From: an uncultured Ruminococcus sp.
GTDB lineage: Bacteria > Bacillota > Clostridia > Oscillospirales > Ruminococcaceae
Length of the DNA: 12,833 nt
Assembly (NCBI GenBank): GCA_902783235.1
Contig: CACZQG010000200.1
Span: forward strand, 1 to 12,833
Direction of reading: 5' to 3'
Positions 1-7,153 of the stretch are shown here, in pieces (position 1 is the first letter of the stretch; each line of letters opens with the position of its first letter). The translations under genes and the position numbers were made by a program. The notes beneath the pieces are model-generated. The model did no database searches, was not told the DNA's origin, and saw only the letters and a list, made by a program, of their open reading frames with translations.

Positions 1-7
1 AGTTTTT

Positions 8-70
8 CATCAAATCTTTGATTTGACTTGAAAAACAAGTGCGTTTAGGTATTTGGATTGAAACACAAAT
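8..70 (+). repeat. Dispersed structured repeat, copy A (cut by window start)
   Basis: This stretch closely matches 9865-9956. It holds two small hairpins: CAAATC-TTT-GATTTG, and ACTTG-AAAAA-CAAGT at about 26-40. These are followed by a GTGCGTTTAGGTATTTGG block and the tail AAACACAAAT. It has one roughly 30-nt unit (25-54) where the 9865 copy has two in tandem. A further echo, TACGCCAGTATGCC at 81-94, resembles the GCCAGCAT part of the other copies. It is non-coding and lies upstream of the LysR-type gene. The element may extend left of the window. Confidence 0.7.
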
Positions 71-110
71 GCCCTTGGGGTACGCCAGTATGCCTGCATA
101 GATTTTGTAC

Positions 111-158
111 AATCTAACGAAAAATCTGACGGTCAATCTGACGCACAATCTTTGTGCG
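111..158 (+). repeat. 12-nt periodic repeat ending in a small hairpin
   Basis: The motif AATCT recurs every 12 nt, at 111, 123, 135 and 147. The units read AATCTAACGAAA, AATCTGACGGTC, AATCTGACGCAC and AATCTTTGTGCG. The last unit overlaps a perfect 7-bp hairpin, CGCACAA (142-148) with TTGTGCG (152-158). The array is directly upstream of the ribosome site of the LysR-type gene, so it is probably in its leader. A possible -10 (TACAAT, 108-113) overlaps the first unit, but no convincing -35 is seen. Confidence 0.6.
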
Positions 159-170
159 GTATTGCCTTAA
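154..170 (+). repeat. Left arm of a 17-bp inverted repeat flanking the LysR-type gene
   Basis: GTGCGGTATTGCCTTAA here matches the reverse complement of 1114-1130 at 15 of 17 positions. The pair brackets the regulator almost exactly: the left arm ends next to the ribosome site and the right arm begins at the stop codon. Confidence 0.6.
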
Positions 171-184
171 AAAGGAGCACTATC

Positions 185-1117
185 ATGAATCTTTTGCATA
201 TGAAATACGCTCTTGTTATAGCCGAAACCATGTCTTTAAATAAAGCTGCCGACGAGCTTTTAGTGGGAGCACCTGCACTCAGCCGTGCTGTCAAGGAGCT
301 GGAATGTAATCTTGGGGTGATACTGTTTGAACGCAGCTCTAAGGGTATGTTTCTCACTCCCGACGGTGAGCTTTTTATACAATACGCCAAAAGGATACTA
401 AAACAGGTAGATGACGTGGAATCTATCTTCAAGGAGGGTACAACTGCAAAAAAGCAGTTTTCTATTTCCGTACCGAGAATCACCTATGTGTCATATGCAT
501 TTGCTGAGTTTTCCAAACGCATCGAACGTACTTCGGACACTGAGATATTCTATAAAGAAACAAATGACTACGGGGTAATAAACAATATTCTGAAAGAAGA
601 TTACAAGCTGGGCATATTGCGCTACAGCGAACAGCACGACAGCTATTACAAGTCAATGATGATGAAGAAGGGAATTGTGGGCGAGCTTGTCACGGAGTTT
701 TCATATGTACTCATAATGAGTAAGGACAGCCCTCTTACAAAAAAAGATAACATATCCTTCGATGATCTTAACGGTTATATTGAAATAGCTTATGCAGACC
801 CATATGTTCCGTCGCTTCCGTTTTCAGAGGTGAAGAAGGATGAACTCTCCGACCATAAGGGGTGCCGTGTATTTGTCTTTGAAAGAGCGAGTCAGTTTGA
901 ACTGTTATCCAAAAACCCCGATTCATATATGTGGGTGTCATCCATACCGGATGATCTTCTGGAACGTTACGGACTTGCACAGATAGTCTGTCAGGACAAT
1001 AAAAAACGTTATAAGGATATTCTGATACATAAAGAGGAATACTCTCTTTCCGAGCTTGATAATATGTTCGTGGAGGAGCTTGTAAAAGCTAAAAGAAAAG
1101 TATTTTCAGGTAATTAA
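185..1117 (+). CDS. LysR-family transcriptional regulator
   Basis: This 310-aa protein has the length and layout of a LysR-type regulator. The N-terminal winged helix-turn-helix lies at about residues 1-65: a first helix MNLLHMKYALVIAE, then SLNKAADELLVGAPALSRAVKELE as the recognition unit, then the family-typical block LFERSSKGMFLTPDG. The rest would be a two-lobed periplasmic-binding-protein-like effector domain. ATG 185 is preferred because AAAGGAGC at 171-178 sits at proper distance. A TTG at 152 in the same frame lies inside a hairpin and has no ribosome site. The gene runs in the same direction as adhE, 361 nt upstream, not divergently as many LysR genes do. It may control the downstream hydrogenase/ethanol operon or an unrelated target. 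The inducer cannot be read from sequence. Confidence 0.92.
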   Translation: MNLLHMKYALVIAETMSLNKAADELLVGAPALSRAVKELECNLGVILFERSSKGMFLTPDGELFIQYAKRILKQVDDVESIFKEGTTAKKQFSISVPRITYVSYAFAEFSKRIERTSDTEIFYKETNDYGVINNILKEDYKLGILRYSEQHDSYYKSMMMKKGIVGELVTEFSYVLIMSKDSPLTKKDNISFDDLNGYIEIAYADPYVPSLPFSEVKKDELSDHKGCRVFVFERASQFELLSKNPDSYMWVSSIPDDLLERYGLAQIVCQDNKKRYKDILIHKEEYSLSELDNMFVEELVKAKRKVFSGN

Positions 1118-1130
1118 GGCAATGCCGCAT
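1114..1130 (-). repeat. Right arm of the inverted repeat flanking the LysR-type gene
   Basis: TTAAGGCAATGCCGCAT overlaps the TAA stop of the regulator. It is the inverted partner of 154-170 with two mismatches. A related word, AGTATTGCC, recurs at about 1142-1150. Confidence 0.6.
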
Positions 1131-1218
1131 GATCTTTGACCAGTATTGCCATAAAATGTAAAGTATGAGAGCGAATAGAGCTTTCCTTACTATCAGTTAT
1201 TTTTATTGCTTCACCAAT

Positions 1219-1284
1219 TAAACCTTGCCCAAAAGACGAAAGCAGAGAAATTTTCTATCCGGCAGGTATTGTTGGCAAGGTTTA
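1219..1284 (-). repeat. Inverted dispersed-repeat copy bounded by an 11-bp inverted repeat
   Basis: TAAACCTTGCC (1219-1229) is perfectly complementary to GGCAAGGTTTA (1274-1284), enclosing 44 nt. The reverse complement of 1242-1284 matches 9792-9834 at 39 of 43 positions, so this is an inverted copy of the element downstream of hydA2. It occupies the middle of the 361-nt gap between the LysR-type gene and adhE, and no ORF of interest lies there. Confidence 0.7.
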
Positions 1285-1375
1285 GCTAGAGGAGCAATAT
1301 CAGGTCGTAGCATCATAAAAATATATCACAGATGACTATGGCTTTAAATGCAATACCTAATTGAAAAAGCGGCAA

Positions 1376-1404
1376 TTCCCAAAGTGCAAAAAGTTTGTTA
1401 TAAT
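1376..1404 (+). promoter_or_regulatory. Probable sigmaA promoter of the adhE-hyd operon
   Basis: A perfect -10 hexamer TATAAT lies at 1399-1404. With 17-nt spacing the -35 position reads TTCCCA (1376-1381), matching four of six consensus bases. A weak -35 with a perfect -10 would suit a regulated promoter. The -10 lies inside the Rex-type operator at 1395-1412. The leader to the adhE start would be about 65-70 nt. Confidence 0.65.
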
Positions 1405-1412
1405 ATTAACAA
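1395..1412 (+). promoter_or_regulatory. Rex-type redox operator overlapping the -10 box
   Basis: TTGTTATAATATTAACAA has arms TTGTTA and TAACAA separated by six A/T bases. This is the architecture known for Rex operators in Firmicutes. The palindrome extends one further T/A pair on each side (1394-1413). It contains the -10 hexamer, so bound Rex would block RNA polymerase. Rex leaves DNA when the NADH/NAD+ ratio is high, which fits an operon for NADH-consuming ethanol formation and H2 production. No rex gene is in the window. Confidence 0.75.
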
Positions 1413-1478
1413 AGGCAGGTGGAACTAATAAACAGTACACCTAAGGACACAAAATAATATGATTTATGGAGGTAAAAC

Positions 1479-4196
1479 ATGGGAGCTGAAAACAGACAAA
1501 AAGTAGACAGCGTGGAGGCACTTGAAGCTACTCTTGAAAGGGTAAGAGCCGCACAAAAGGTGTTCGCTTCGTACACACAGGAGCAGGTAGACAACATCTT
1601 CAAGGCAGCAGCCGTTGCAGCTAATATGGCTCGTATCCCCCTTGCCAAAATGGCTGTTGAAGAAACGGGCATGGGTGTTGTAGAAGACAAGGTCATAAAG
1701 AACAACTACGCTGCCGAGTACATTTATAACGCTTACAAGGACACAAAGACCTGCGGCGTTATCGAAGAAGACAAGTCCTGCGGTATCAGGAAAGTTGCAG
1801 AACCTATCGGTGTTATAGCTGCGGTAATACCTACCACAAACCCCACATCTACCGCAATCTTTAAAACGCTTATAGCTCTCAAAACGAGAAATGCTATAAT
1901 CATCTCACCCCACCCCCGTGCCAAGGCTTCAACTATCGCTGCTGCAAAGATAGTTCTTGATGCGGCAGTGAAGGCAGGAGCACCGGAAGGCATCATTGAG
2001 TGGATCGATGTTCCCAGCCTTGACATGACAAACCTTGTCATGAAGGAAGCAGACATTATTCTTGCAACAGGCGGTCCCGGAATGGTGAAGGCAGCTTATT
2101 CAAGCGGTAAGCCGGCACTGGGCGTAGGTGCAGGAAACACCCCTGCTATCATTGACGATACAGCAGATCTTATACTCGCCGTAAGCTCAATAATCCACTC
2201 CAAGACATTTGATAACGGTATGATATGTGCTTCCGAGCAGTCTGTTATAGTTCACAAGGATGTTTACGAGGAAGTCAAGAAGGAGTTCGGCTACAGAGGC
2301 TGCTATTTCTTAAAGCCCGACGAAACCGAAAAGGTTAGAAAGACTATCCTTATCAACGGCGCACTCAATGCCAAGATAGTTGGGCAGAGTGCTTACAAGA
2401 TAGCACAGCTTGCAGGTGTGGAGGTGCCCAAGGGCTCCAAGATCCTCATCGGTGAAGTGGAAAGTGTTGAACTGAGTGAAGAGTTTGCTCACGAAAAACT
2501 CTCCCCTGTGCTTGCAATGTATAAGGCAAACGACATTCAGGATGCTTTCTCCAAAGCAGAACACCTTATTGCTGACGGCGGTTACGGTCATACATCATCT
2601 ATCTATCTTGACGTTACAACAGGTCAGGACAAACTCAAAGAGTTTGCAAGCCGCATGAAGACCTGTCGTATACTTGTAAATACCCCATCATCACACGGCG
2701 GTATCGGTGATCTTTATAACTTCAAGCTATCCCCGTCACTCACGCTGGGCTGCGGTTCATGGGGCGGCAATTCCGTAAGTGAGAACGTAGGTGTAAAGCA
2801 TCTTATAAACATTAAAACAGTAGCTGAAAGAAGGGAAAATATGTTGTGGTTCAGAGCACCCGAAAAGGTATACATAAAGAAAGGCTGTCTGCCTTTTGCG
2901 CTGGATGAACTGAAAAATGTTATGGGCAAAAAGAGAGCCTTTATCGTTACCGACAGCTTCCTTTATAATAACGGATATACAAAGCCTATCACTGACAAGC
3001 TTGATGAAATGGGCATAGTTCATGAGACATTCTTTGATGTTGCTCCCGACCCCACACTTGCCTGTGCCAAAGCTGGGGCAGAGCTTATGCGTTCATTCAA
3101 GCCCGACTGCATCATTGCTCTGGGCGGCGGTTCGGCAATGGATGCCGGCAAGATAATGTGGGTCCTTTACGAGCATCCCGAAGCTGACTTCATGGATATG
3201 GCTATGCGTTTTATAGATATACGAAAGAGAGTATATACATTCCCTAAAATGGGCGAAAAAGCATATTTCATCGCTATTCCGACCTCCGCAGGTACTGGCT
3301 CTGAGGTGACACCATTCGCAGTTATCACTGACGAACAGTCCGGTGTTAAGTATCCTCTTGCCGACTATCAGCTTCTTCCCAATATGGCTATTGTTGATAC
3401 GGACTATCACATGAGTGCTCCCAAGGGTCTTACAGCTGCATCAGGTATCGACGCTGTTTCCCACGCTCTTGAAGCCATCGCTTCCGTTATGGCTACAGAC
3501 TATACAGATGGTCTGGCAGTAAAGGCACTCCAGACAATATTTGAATATCTGCCCCGTGCATACGATAATGGACAGAATGATGTTGAAGCCCGTGAAAAAA
3601 TGGCTAACGCCGCTACAATGGCAGGTATGGCATTTGCAAATGCATTTCTTGGTGTCTGTCATTCCATGGCTCATAAGCTGGGTGCATTCCATCATATTCC
3701 TCACGGTGTGGCAAATGCCCTCATGCTTGAAGAGGTACTTAGATTCAACGCTGAGGAAGCACCTGCTAAAATGGGAACATTCTCACAGTACGATCATCCT
3801 CATACACTTGCCCGTTATGCAATGGTTGCTGATGAATTGCAGCTTGGCGGCAGCAATGATAAGGAAAAGCTCCAAAATCTTATTGATGCAGTCAATGAGC
3901 TTAAAGTTAAGGTGGGTATCAAGCCTGCAATCAAGGATTATGTTCCTGATGAAGCCGATTTCCTTGCACGGCTTGACGATATGGTGGAACAGGCATTCGA
4001 TGACCAGTGTACAGGTGCTAACCCGCGTTATCCTCTCATGAGCGAGATAAAGCAGATGTACCTGAACGCTTACTACGGGGAAAAGCACTTCACAGAAGAA
4101 AACAAGCCGACGGTCGCAGATATCCCTGCGGCAGAGGATGAACACAATTTTAAAAAGGCATATTACAAGACAAGATCGGCTGAAGCATTGCACTAA
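1479..4196 (+). CDS. adhE: Bifunctional acetaldehyde-CoA/alcohol dehydrogenase
   Basis: AdhE reduces acetyl-CoA to acetaldehyde and then to ethanol with two NADH, the main NADH sink of ethanologenic anaerobes. In this 905-aa protein the N-terminal aldehyde dehydrogenase half (about 1-440) has the nucleotide-site block GVGAGNTP (215-222) and the catalytic cysteine C250 in FDNGMICASEQ. The C-terminal iron-dependent alcohol dehydrogenase half (about 455-870) has the NAD motif GGGSAMDAGK (from 549) and metal ligands D658, H662, H728 and H742. These keep a constant +5 offset from the E. coli AdhE ligands as I remember them. All key residues are intact. It is slightly longer than the usual 870-890 aa. 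GGAGGT at 1468-1473 supports this start. It is the first gene of the operon and should be controlled by the Rex-type operator upstream. AdhE proteins typically assemble into cytoplasmic spirosome filaments. Confidence 0.97.
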   Translation: MGAENRQKVDSVEALEATLERVRAAQKVFASYTQEQVDNIFKAAAVAANMARIPLAKMAVEETGMGVVEDKVIKNNYAAEYIYNAYKDTKTCGVIEEDKSCGIRKVAEPIGVIAAVIPTTNPTSTAIFKTLIALKTRNAIIISPHPRAKASTIAAAKIVLDAAVKAGAPEGIIEWIDVPSLDMTNLVMKEADIILATGGPGMVKAAYSSGKPALGVGAGNTPAIIDDTADLILAVSSIIHSKTFDNGMICASEQSVIVHKDVYEEVKKEFGYRGCYFLKPDETEKVRKTILINGALNAKIVGQSAYKIAQLAGVEVPKGSKILIGEVESVELSEEFAHEKLSPVLAMYKANDIQDAFSKAEHLIADGGYGHTSSIYLDVTTGQDKLKEFASRMKTCRILVNTPSSHGGIGDLYNFKLSPSLTLGCGSWGGNSVSENVGVKHLINIKTVAERRENMLWFRAPEKVYIKKGCLPFALDELKNVMGKKRAFIVTDSFLYNNGYTKPITDKLDEMGIVHETFFDVAPDPTLACAKAGAELMRSFKPDCIIALGGGSAMDAGKIMWVLYEHPEADFMDMAMRFIDIRKRVYTFPKMGEKAYFIAIPTSAGTGSEVTPFAVITDEQSGVKYPLADYQLLPNMAIVDTDYHMSAPKGLTAASGIDAVSHALEAIASVMATDYTDGLAVKALQTIFEYLPRAYDNGQNDVEAREKMANAATMAGMAFANAFLGVCHSMAHKLGAFHHIPHGVANALMLEEVLRFNAEEAPAKMGTFSQYDHPHTLARYAMVADELQLGGSNDKEKLQNLIDAVNELKVKVGIKPAIKDYVPDEADFLARLDDMVEQAFDDQCTGANPRYPLMSEIKQMYLNAYYGEKHFTEENKPTVADIPAAEDEHNFKKAYYKTRSAEALH

Positions 4197-4208
4197 GGAG
4201 GTGTCGTT

Positions 4209-4958
4209 ATGAATCTGGACAGAATTATAGCAGTAAGAAACAATAAGACCGTTTACCGTGACGGCGATAAGGTGTACAAGGTTTTTGACAAAAGCTACTC
4301 AAAGGCTGATGTACTGAACGAGGCTCTCAATCAGGCTCGTGTTGAGGAAACAGGACTTAACATTCCAAAAATACTGGAAGTTACCATGACAGAGGGCAAG
4401 TGGACTATCGTTTCTGAATACATAAATGGCAAGACCCTTGCTATGCTTATTTCCGAAGATCCTGATAAGAAAGATGAATACCTTGAAATGTTCGTTGATC
4501 TGCAGCTTTCAATGCACGAAAAGACCTGTGCAGGGCTTAACAAGCTCAAAGACAAGATGAACAGAAAGATATGCGAAACTGACTTGTCAGCTACTGTCCG
4601 CTATGATCTTCACACACGTCTGGAAAGTATGCCCAAGCATAACAAGGTGTGTCATGGTGACTTTAATCCTTCAAATATAATAGTCACACCTGAGGGGACT
4701 CCCTATATCCTGGACTGGTCACACGCAACACAGGGCAATGCCTCAGCTGATGCCGCAAGAACGTATCTGCTTTTCTGGCTTTCGGGAGACATTGATGCTG
4801 CTGAGAAATACTTAGAGCTGTTCTGTAAAAAGAGCAATACTGCAAAACAGTATGTGCAGAAATGGATGCCGATAGTTGCCGCCTCGCAGACGGTAAAGGG
4901 AAATGAAAAGGAGCAGGAGTTCCTCCACACATGGATCAATGTTGTGGATTACGAATAA
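4209..4958 (+). CDS. Protein kinase-like phosphotransferase, APH/choline-kinase fold
   Basis: This 249-aa protein has the kinase core in compact form. A lysine-bearing strand VYKVFDK lies near residues 22-28, followed by a hinge region around SEYINGK. The catalytic loop HGDFNPSNIIV runs from H149, with D151 as catalytic base and N156 as metal ligand. The DFG-equivalent ILDW follows (D169). HGD and DW are the form used by aminoglycoside/choline-kinase-like families, not the HRD and DFG of Hanks kinases. It starts 12 nt after adhE with a full AAGGAGGT site (4195-4202). The corresponding gene in R. albus 7 was, as I recall, described as a serine/threonine protein kinase. A small-molecule substrate remains possible. 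Pairing in one operon with a PP2C-type phosphatase and a sensor hydrogenase favours a protein target (inference). No transmembrane segment is visible. Confidence 0.85.
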   Translation: MNLDRIIAVRNNKTVYRDGDKVYKVFDKSYSKADVLNEALNQARVEETGLNIPKILEVTMTEGKWTIVSEYINGKTLAMLISEDPDKKDEYLEMFVDLQLSMHEKTCAGLNKLKDKMNRKICETDLSATVRYDLHTRLESMPKHNKVCHGDFNPSNIIVTPEGTPYILDWSHATQGNASADAARTYLLFWLSGDIDAAEKYLELFCKKSNTAKQYVQKWMPIVAASQTVKGNEKEQEFLHTWINVVDYE

Positions 4959-4971
4959 GGAGGTTGACTAT

Positions 4972-5214
4972 ATGAAAGTAACTGTGTGTATCGGCTCTTC
5001 CTGCCATATAAAAGGCTCACGACAAGTGGTTGAACAGCTCCAGTACCTTATAAACGAAAACGATCTGGGAGATAAGGCAGAGCTTTCGGGAACATTCTGC
5101 ATGGGAAAATGCCAGCAGGGTGTCTGTGTTACGGTGGATGATGAATTCTTCTCGGTTACTCCCGAAAATGTAAAGGAATTCTTTGAAGAAAACATACGCT
5201 CCGGGGTGAACTGA
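4972..5214 (+). CDS. Thioredoxin-like [2Fe-2S] ferredoxin (first of tandem pair)
   Basis: This 80-aa protein is a single thioredoxin-fold [2Fe-2S] domain, the type fused in NuoE and HydC-like subunits. Cluster ligands are C6 and C11 (CIGSSC) and C43 and C47 (CMGKC), giving CX4C...CX3C. A fifth cysteine, C52, is unique to this copy. ATG 4972 is chosen because AAGGAGGT at 4957-4964 precedes it. A longer frame upstream would overlap the kinase gene. It would carry electrons in the cytoplasm, plausibly to or from one of the two hydrogenases downstream. It is paralogous to the next gene. Confidence 0.88.
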   Translation: MKVTVCIGSSCHIKGSRQVVEQLQYLINENDLGDKAELSGTFCMGKCQQGVCVTVDDEFFSVTPENVKEFFEENIRSGVN

Positions 5215-5215
5215 T

Positions 5216-5479
5216 ATGATAGTTCAGATATGCGTAGGTTCTTCATGTCACCTGAAGGGCTCGGAAAAGATAGTCGGACTTTTCGGAAAAGCGATAGAGG
5301 AACATAAACTGGAAAATGAGATAACCTTAGCGGGAAGCTTCTGTACAGGCAAATGCAACCGTATTGGTGTTACCGTTTCAGTGGATGATGATGTTCATAC
5401 AGGCATCACGCCCGAAAATTTCAGTGATTTTTTCCGTGAAAATGTACTTGATGTCCTGAAAAAAGAAAGGGAGAGATAA
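5216..5479 (+). CDS. Thioredoxin-like [2Fe-2S] ferredoxin (second of tandem pair)
   Basis: This 87-aa paralogue of the preceding gene keeps cluster cysteines at identical positions: C6, C11, C43 and C47 in CVGSSC and CTGKC. It lacks the extra C52 and ends in a charged tail, KKERER. It starts one base after the previous stop, with a GGGGTG ribosome site inside the upstream gene. Its own TAA abuts the ATG of hydS, so the three genes are probably translationally coupled. Differences between the copies are concentrated outside the ligand loops, which suggests different partners, for example HydS versus HydA2 (inference). Confidence 0.88.
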   Translation: MIVQICVGSSCHLKGSEKIVGLFGKAIEEHKLENEITLAGSFCTGKCNRIGVTVSVDDDVHTGITPENFSDFFRENVLDVLKKERER

Positions 5480-7153
5480 ATGGAGTGTCTGACACTAAAA
5501 AAATCCAACTGCAAAAACTGCTATAAGTGCATTCGCCATTGTCCTGTGAAATCAATTCGTTTTTCCGGGAATCAGGCTTATATAATCGGAAACGAATGCG
5601 TTATGTGCGGTCAATGCTTCGTTGTCTGTCCCCAGAACGCTAAACAGATAGTTGATGAGACGGAAAAGGTAAAGGTGCTTCTTCAGAGCGGAGACCCTGT
5701 TGTAGTAAGTCTTGCTCCTTCTTTTATTGCAAATTATGACGGTGTAGGCATAGACGCCATGAGAAAAGCCATAAAAGAGCTGGGATTTTATGATGTGGAA
5801 GAAACAGCCATTGGAGCCACTATCATAAAACGTGAATATGACCGTATATGCCGTGAGGAAGAACGTGACATTATTATAACCTCCTGCTGTCACTCGGTCA
5901 ATCTTCTTATACAGAAACATTTTCCCAAGCTGCTGCCGTACCTGGCGGATGTGCTGTCACCCATGCAGGCACACTGTAAAAGTATAAAGGAGCGTATTCC
6001 AAATGCTAAAACCGTATTTATAGGTCCATGCGTTGCCAAAAAGGATGAAGCTGAGCACTACGAGGGCTTCGTGGATGCGGTACTTACTTTTGATGAGCTG
6101 ACAAACTGGTTCAAGGCCGAGAATGTGATCCCTGAGGCGAAGCCGGACAGCAATGGAAACAGTAAGGCACGTTTTTTTCCTGTTACCGGAGGGATACTCA
6201 AAACTATGGAGCTGAACGTTCCACGGTTCAACTATATAGCTGTGGATGGAATAGAAAACTGTATAGCCTCTCTGAAGGAGATCGAAAACGGTAATCTGCA
6301 TAACTGTTTTATAGAAATGTCTGCTTGTACGGGAAGCTGTGTGGGAGGACCTGTAATGGAAAAATTCCACCGTTCTCCCATAAAAGACCGCATTTCCGTT
6401 ATAAATTATGCAGGAAGCAATGATTTTCCTGTGGATCAGCCTGACAGTACACAGCTTCACAAGCCCTTTGAAATAATAAGACAGAAGTCCTCTGACCCCA
6501 GTGAGTCAGAGATTCGTGAAACGCTTCATCAAATGGGCAAAACAAAGCCATCGGACGAGCTTAACTGCGGTTCATGCGGCTACAATACCTGTCGTGAAAA
6601 AGCTATAGCTATTTTGCGCGGCAAGGCGGAAATATCCATGTGTCTGCCCTTCCTGAAGGAAAAAGCGGAAAACCTGTCCGATATAATCTCACGCAACACG
6701 CCCAACGGACTTATAGTCCTGAATGAAAAGCTGGAGGTACAGCAGATAAATAAGGCTGCACTTAAAATAATGAATCTCCGCACTCCGTCGGATATACTTG
6801 GAGATCAGGTGGTAAGAGTTCTCGATCCGAAGGATTTCCTGGCGGTACTTTCAAATGGAGCTGCCCTTCATGGTAAGCATGAGTACCTGGCAGAATATGG
6901 AAAATATGTTGAAAAGACTATCATCTATGACAGGGAGTATAAGCTTATCGTCGGCATCCTACGTGATGTTACCGAGGAGGAGACACAGCGTGAGAAAAAA
7001 GAAAATATAAGTCGTCAGACTGTTGAGATAGCCGACAAGGTGGTTGACAAGCAGATGAGGATAGTCCAGGAGATAGCCTCACTGCTGGGTGAAACTGCCG
7101 CAGAGACTAAAATTGCTCTCACTAAGCTAAAGGAGTCGATAGGCAATGAATAA
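5480..7153 (+). CDS. hydS: Putative H2-sensing [FeFe]-hydrogenase with PAS domain (HydS type)
   Basis: This 557-aa protein has five parts. (1) Two [4Fe-4S] motifs: C11/C14/C17/C21 and C40/C43/C46/C50. (2) The H-cluster domain: L1 TSCCHSV (T134-V140), L2 GPCVAKK (C184), L3 EMSACTGSC (C283, C287). The four predicted H-cluster ligands are C137, C184, C283 and C287. (3) A further [4Fe-4S] motif, C363-X2-C366-X4-C371-X16-C388. (4) A PAS domain at about 406-495. (5) A helical, probably coiled-coil tail. L1 departs from TSCCPGW and L3 has Ser281 where catalytic enzymes have Met, as in sensory group C. No kinase or cyclase output domain is fused, so signalling must pass to a partner. The overlapping phosphatase gene is the obvious candidate. 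It is cytoplasmic, with no signal peptide. Confidence 0.93.
   Translation: MECLTLKKSNCKNCYKCIRHCPVKSIRFSGNQAYIIGNECVMCGQCFVVCPQNAKQIVDETEKVKVLLQSGDPVVVSLAPSFIANYDGVGIDAMRKAIKELGFYDVEETAIGATIIKREYDRICREEERDIIITSCCHSVNLLIQKHFPKLLPYLADVLSPMQAHCKSIKERIPNAKTVFIGPCVAKKDEAEHYEGFVDAVLTFDELTNWFKAENVIPEAKPDSNGNSKARFFPVTGGILKTMELNVPRFNYIAVDGIENCIASLKEIENGNLHNCFIEMSACTGSCVGGPVMEKFHRSPIKDRISVINYAGSNDFPVDQPDSTQLHKPFEIIRQKSSDPSESEIRETLHQMGKTKPSDELNCGSCGYNTCREKAIAILRGKAEISMCLPFLKEKAENLSDIISRNTPNGLIVLNEKLEVQQINKAALKIMNLRTPSDILGDQVVRVLDPKDFLAVLSNGAALHGKHEYLAEYGKYVEKTIIYDREYKLIVGILRDVTEEETQREKKENISRQTVEIADKVVDKQMRIVQEIASLLGETAAETKIALTKLKESIGNE

Noticed and set aside
152..184. TTG start 11 codons upstream of the LysR-type gene
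   Set aside because: It lies inside the CGCACAA/TTGTGCG hairpin and lacks a ribosome site. ATG 185 has AAAGGAGC and gives the typical LysR N-terminus.
4903..4971. N-terminal extension of the first thioredoxin-like ferredoxin
   Set aside because: It would overlap the kinase gene out of frame. ATG 4972 has a full AAGGAGGT site and aligns with the paralogue.
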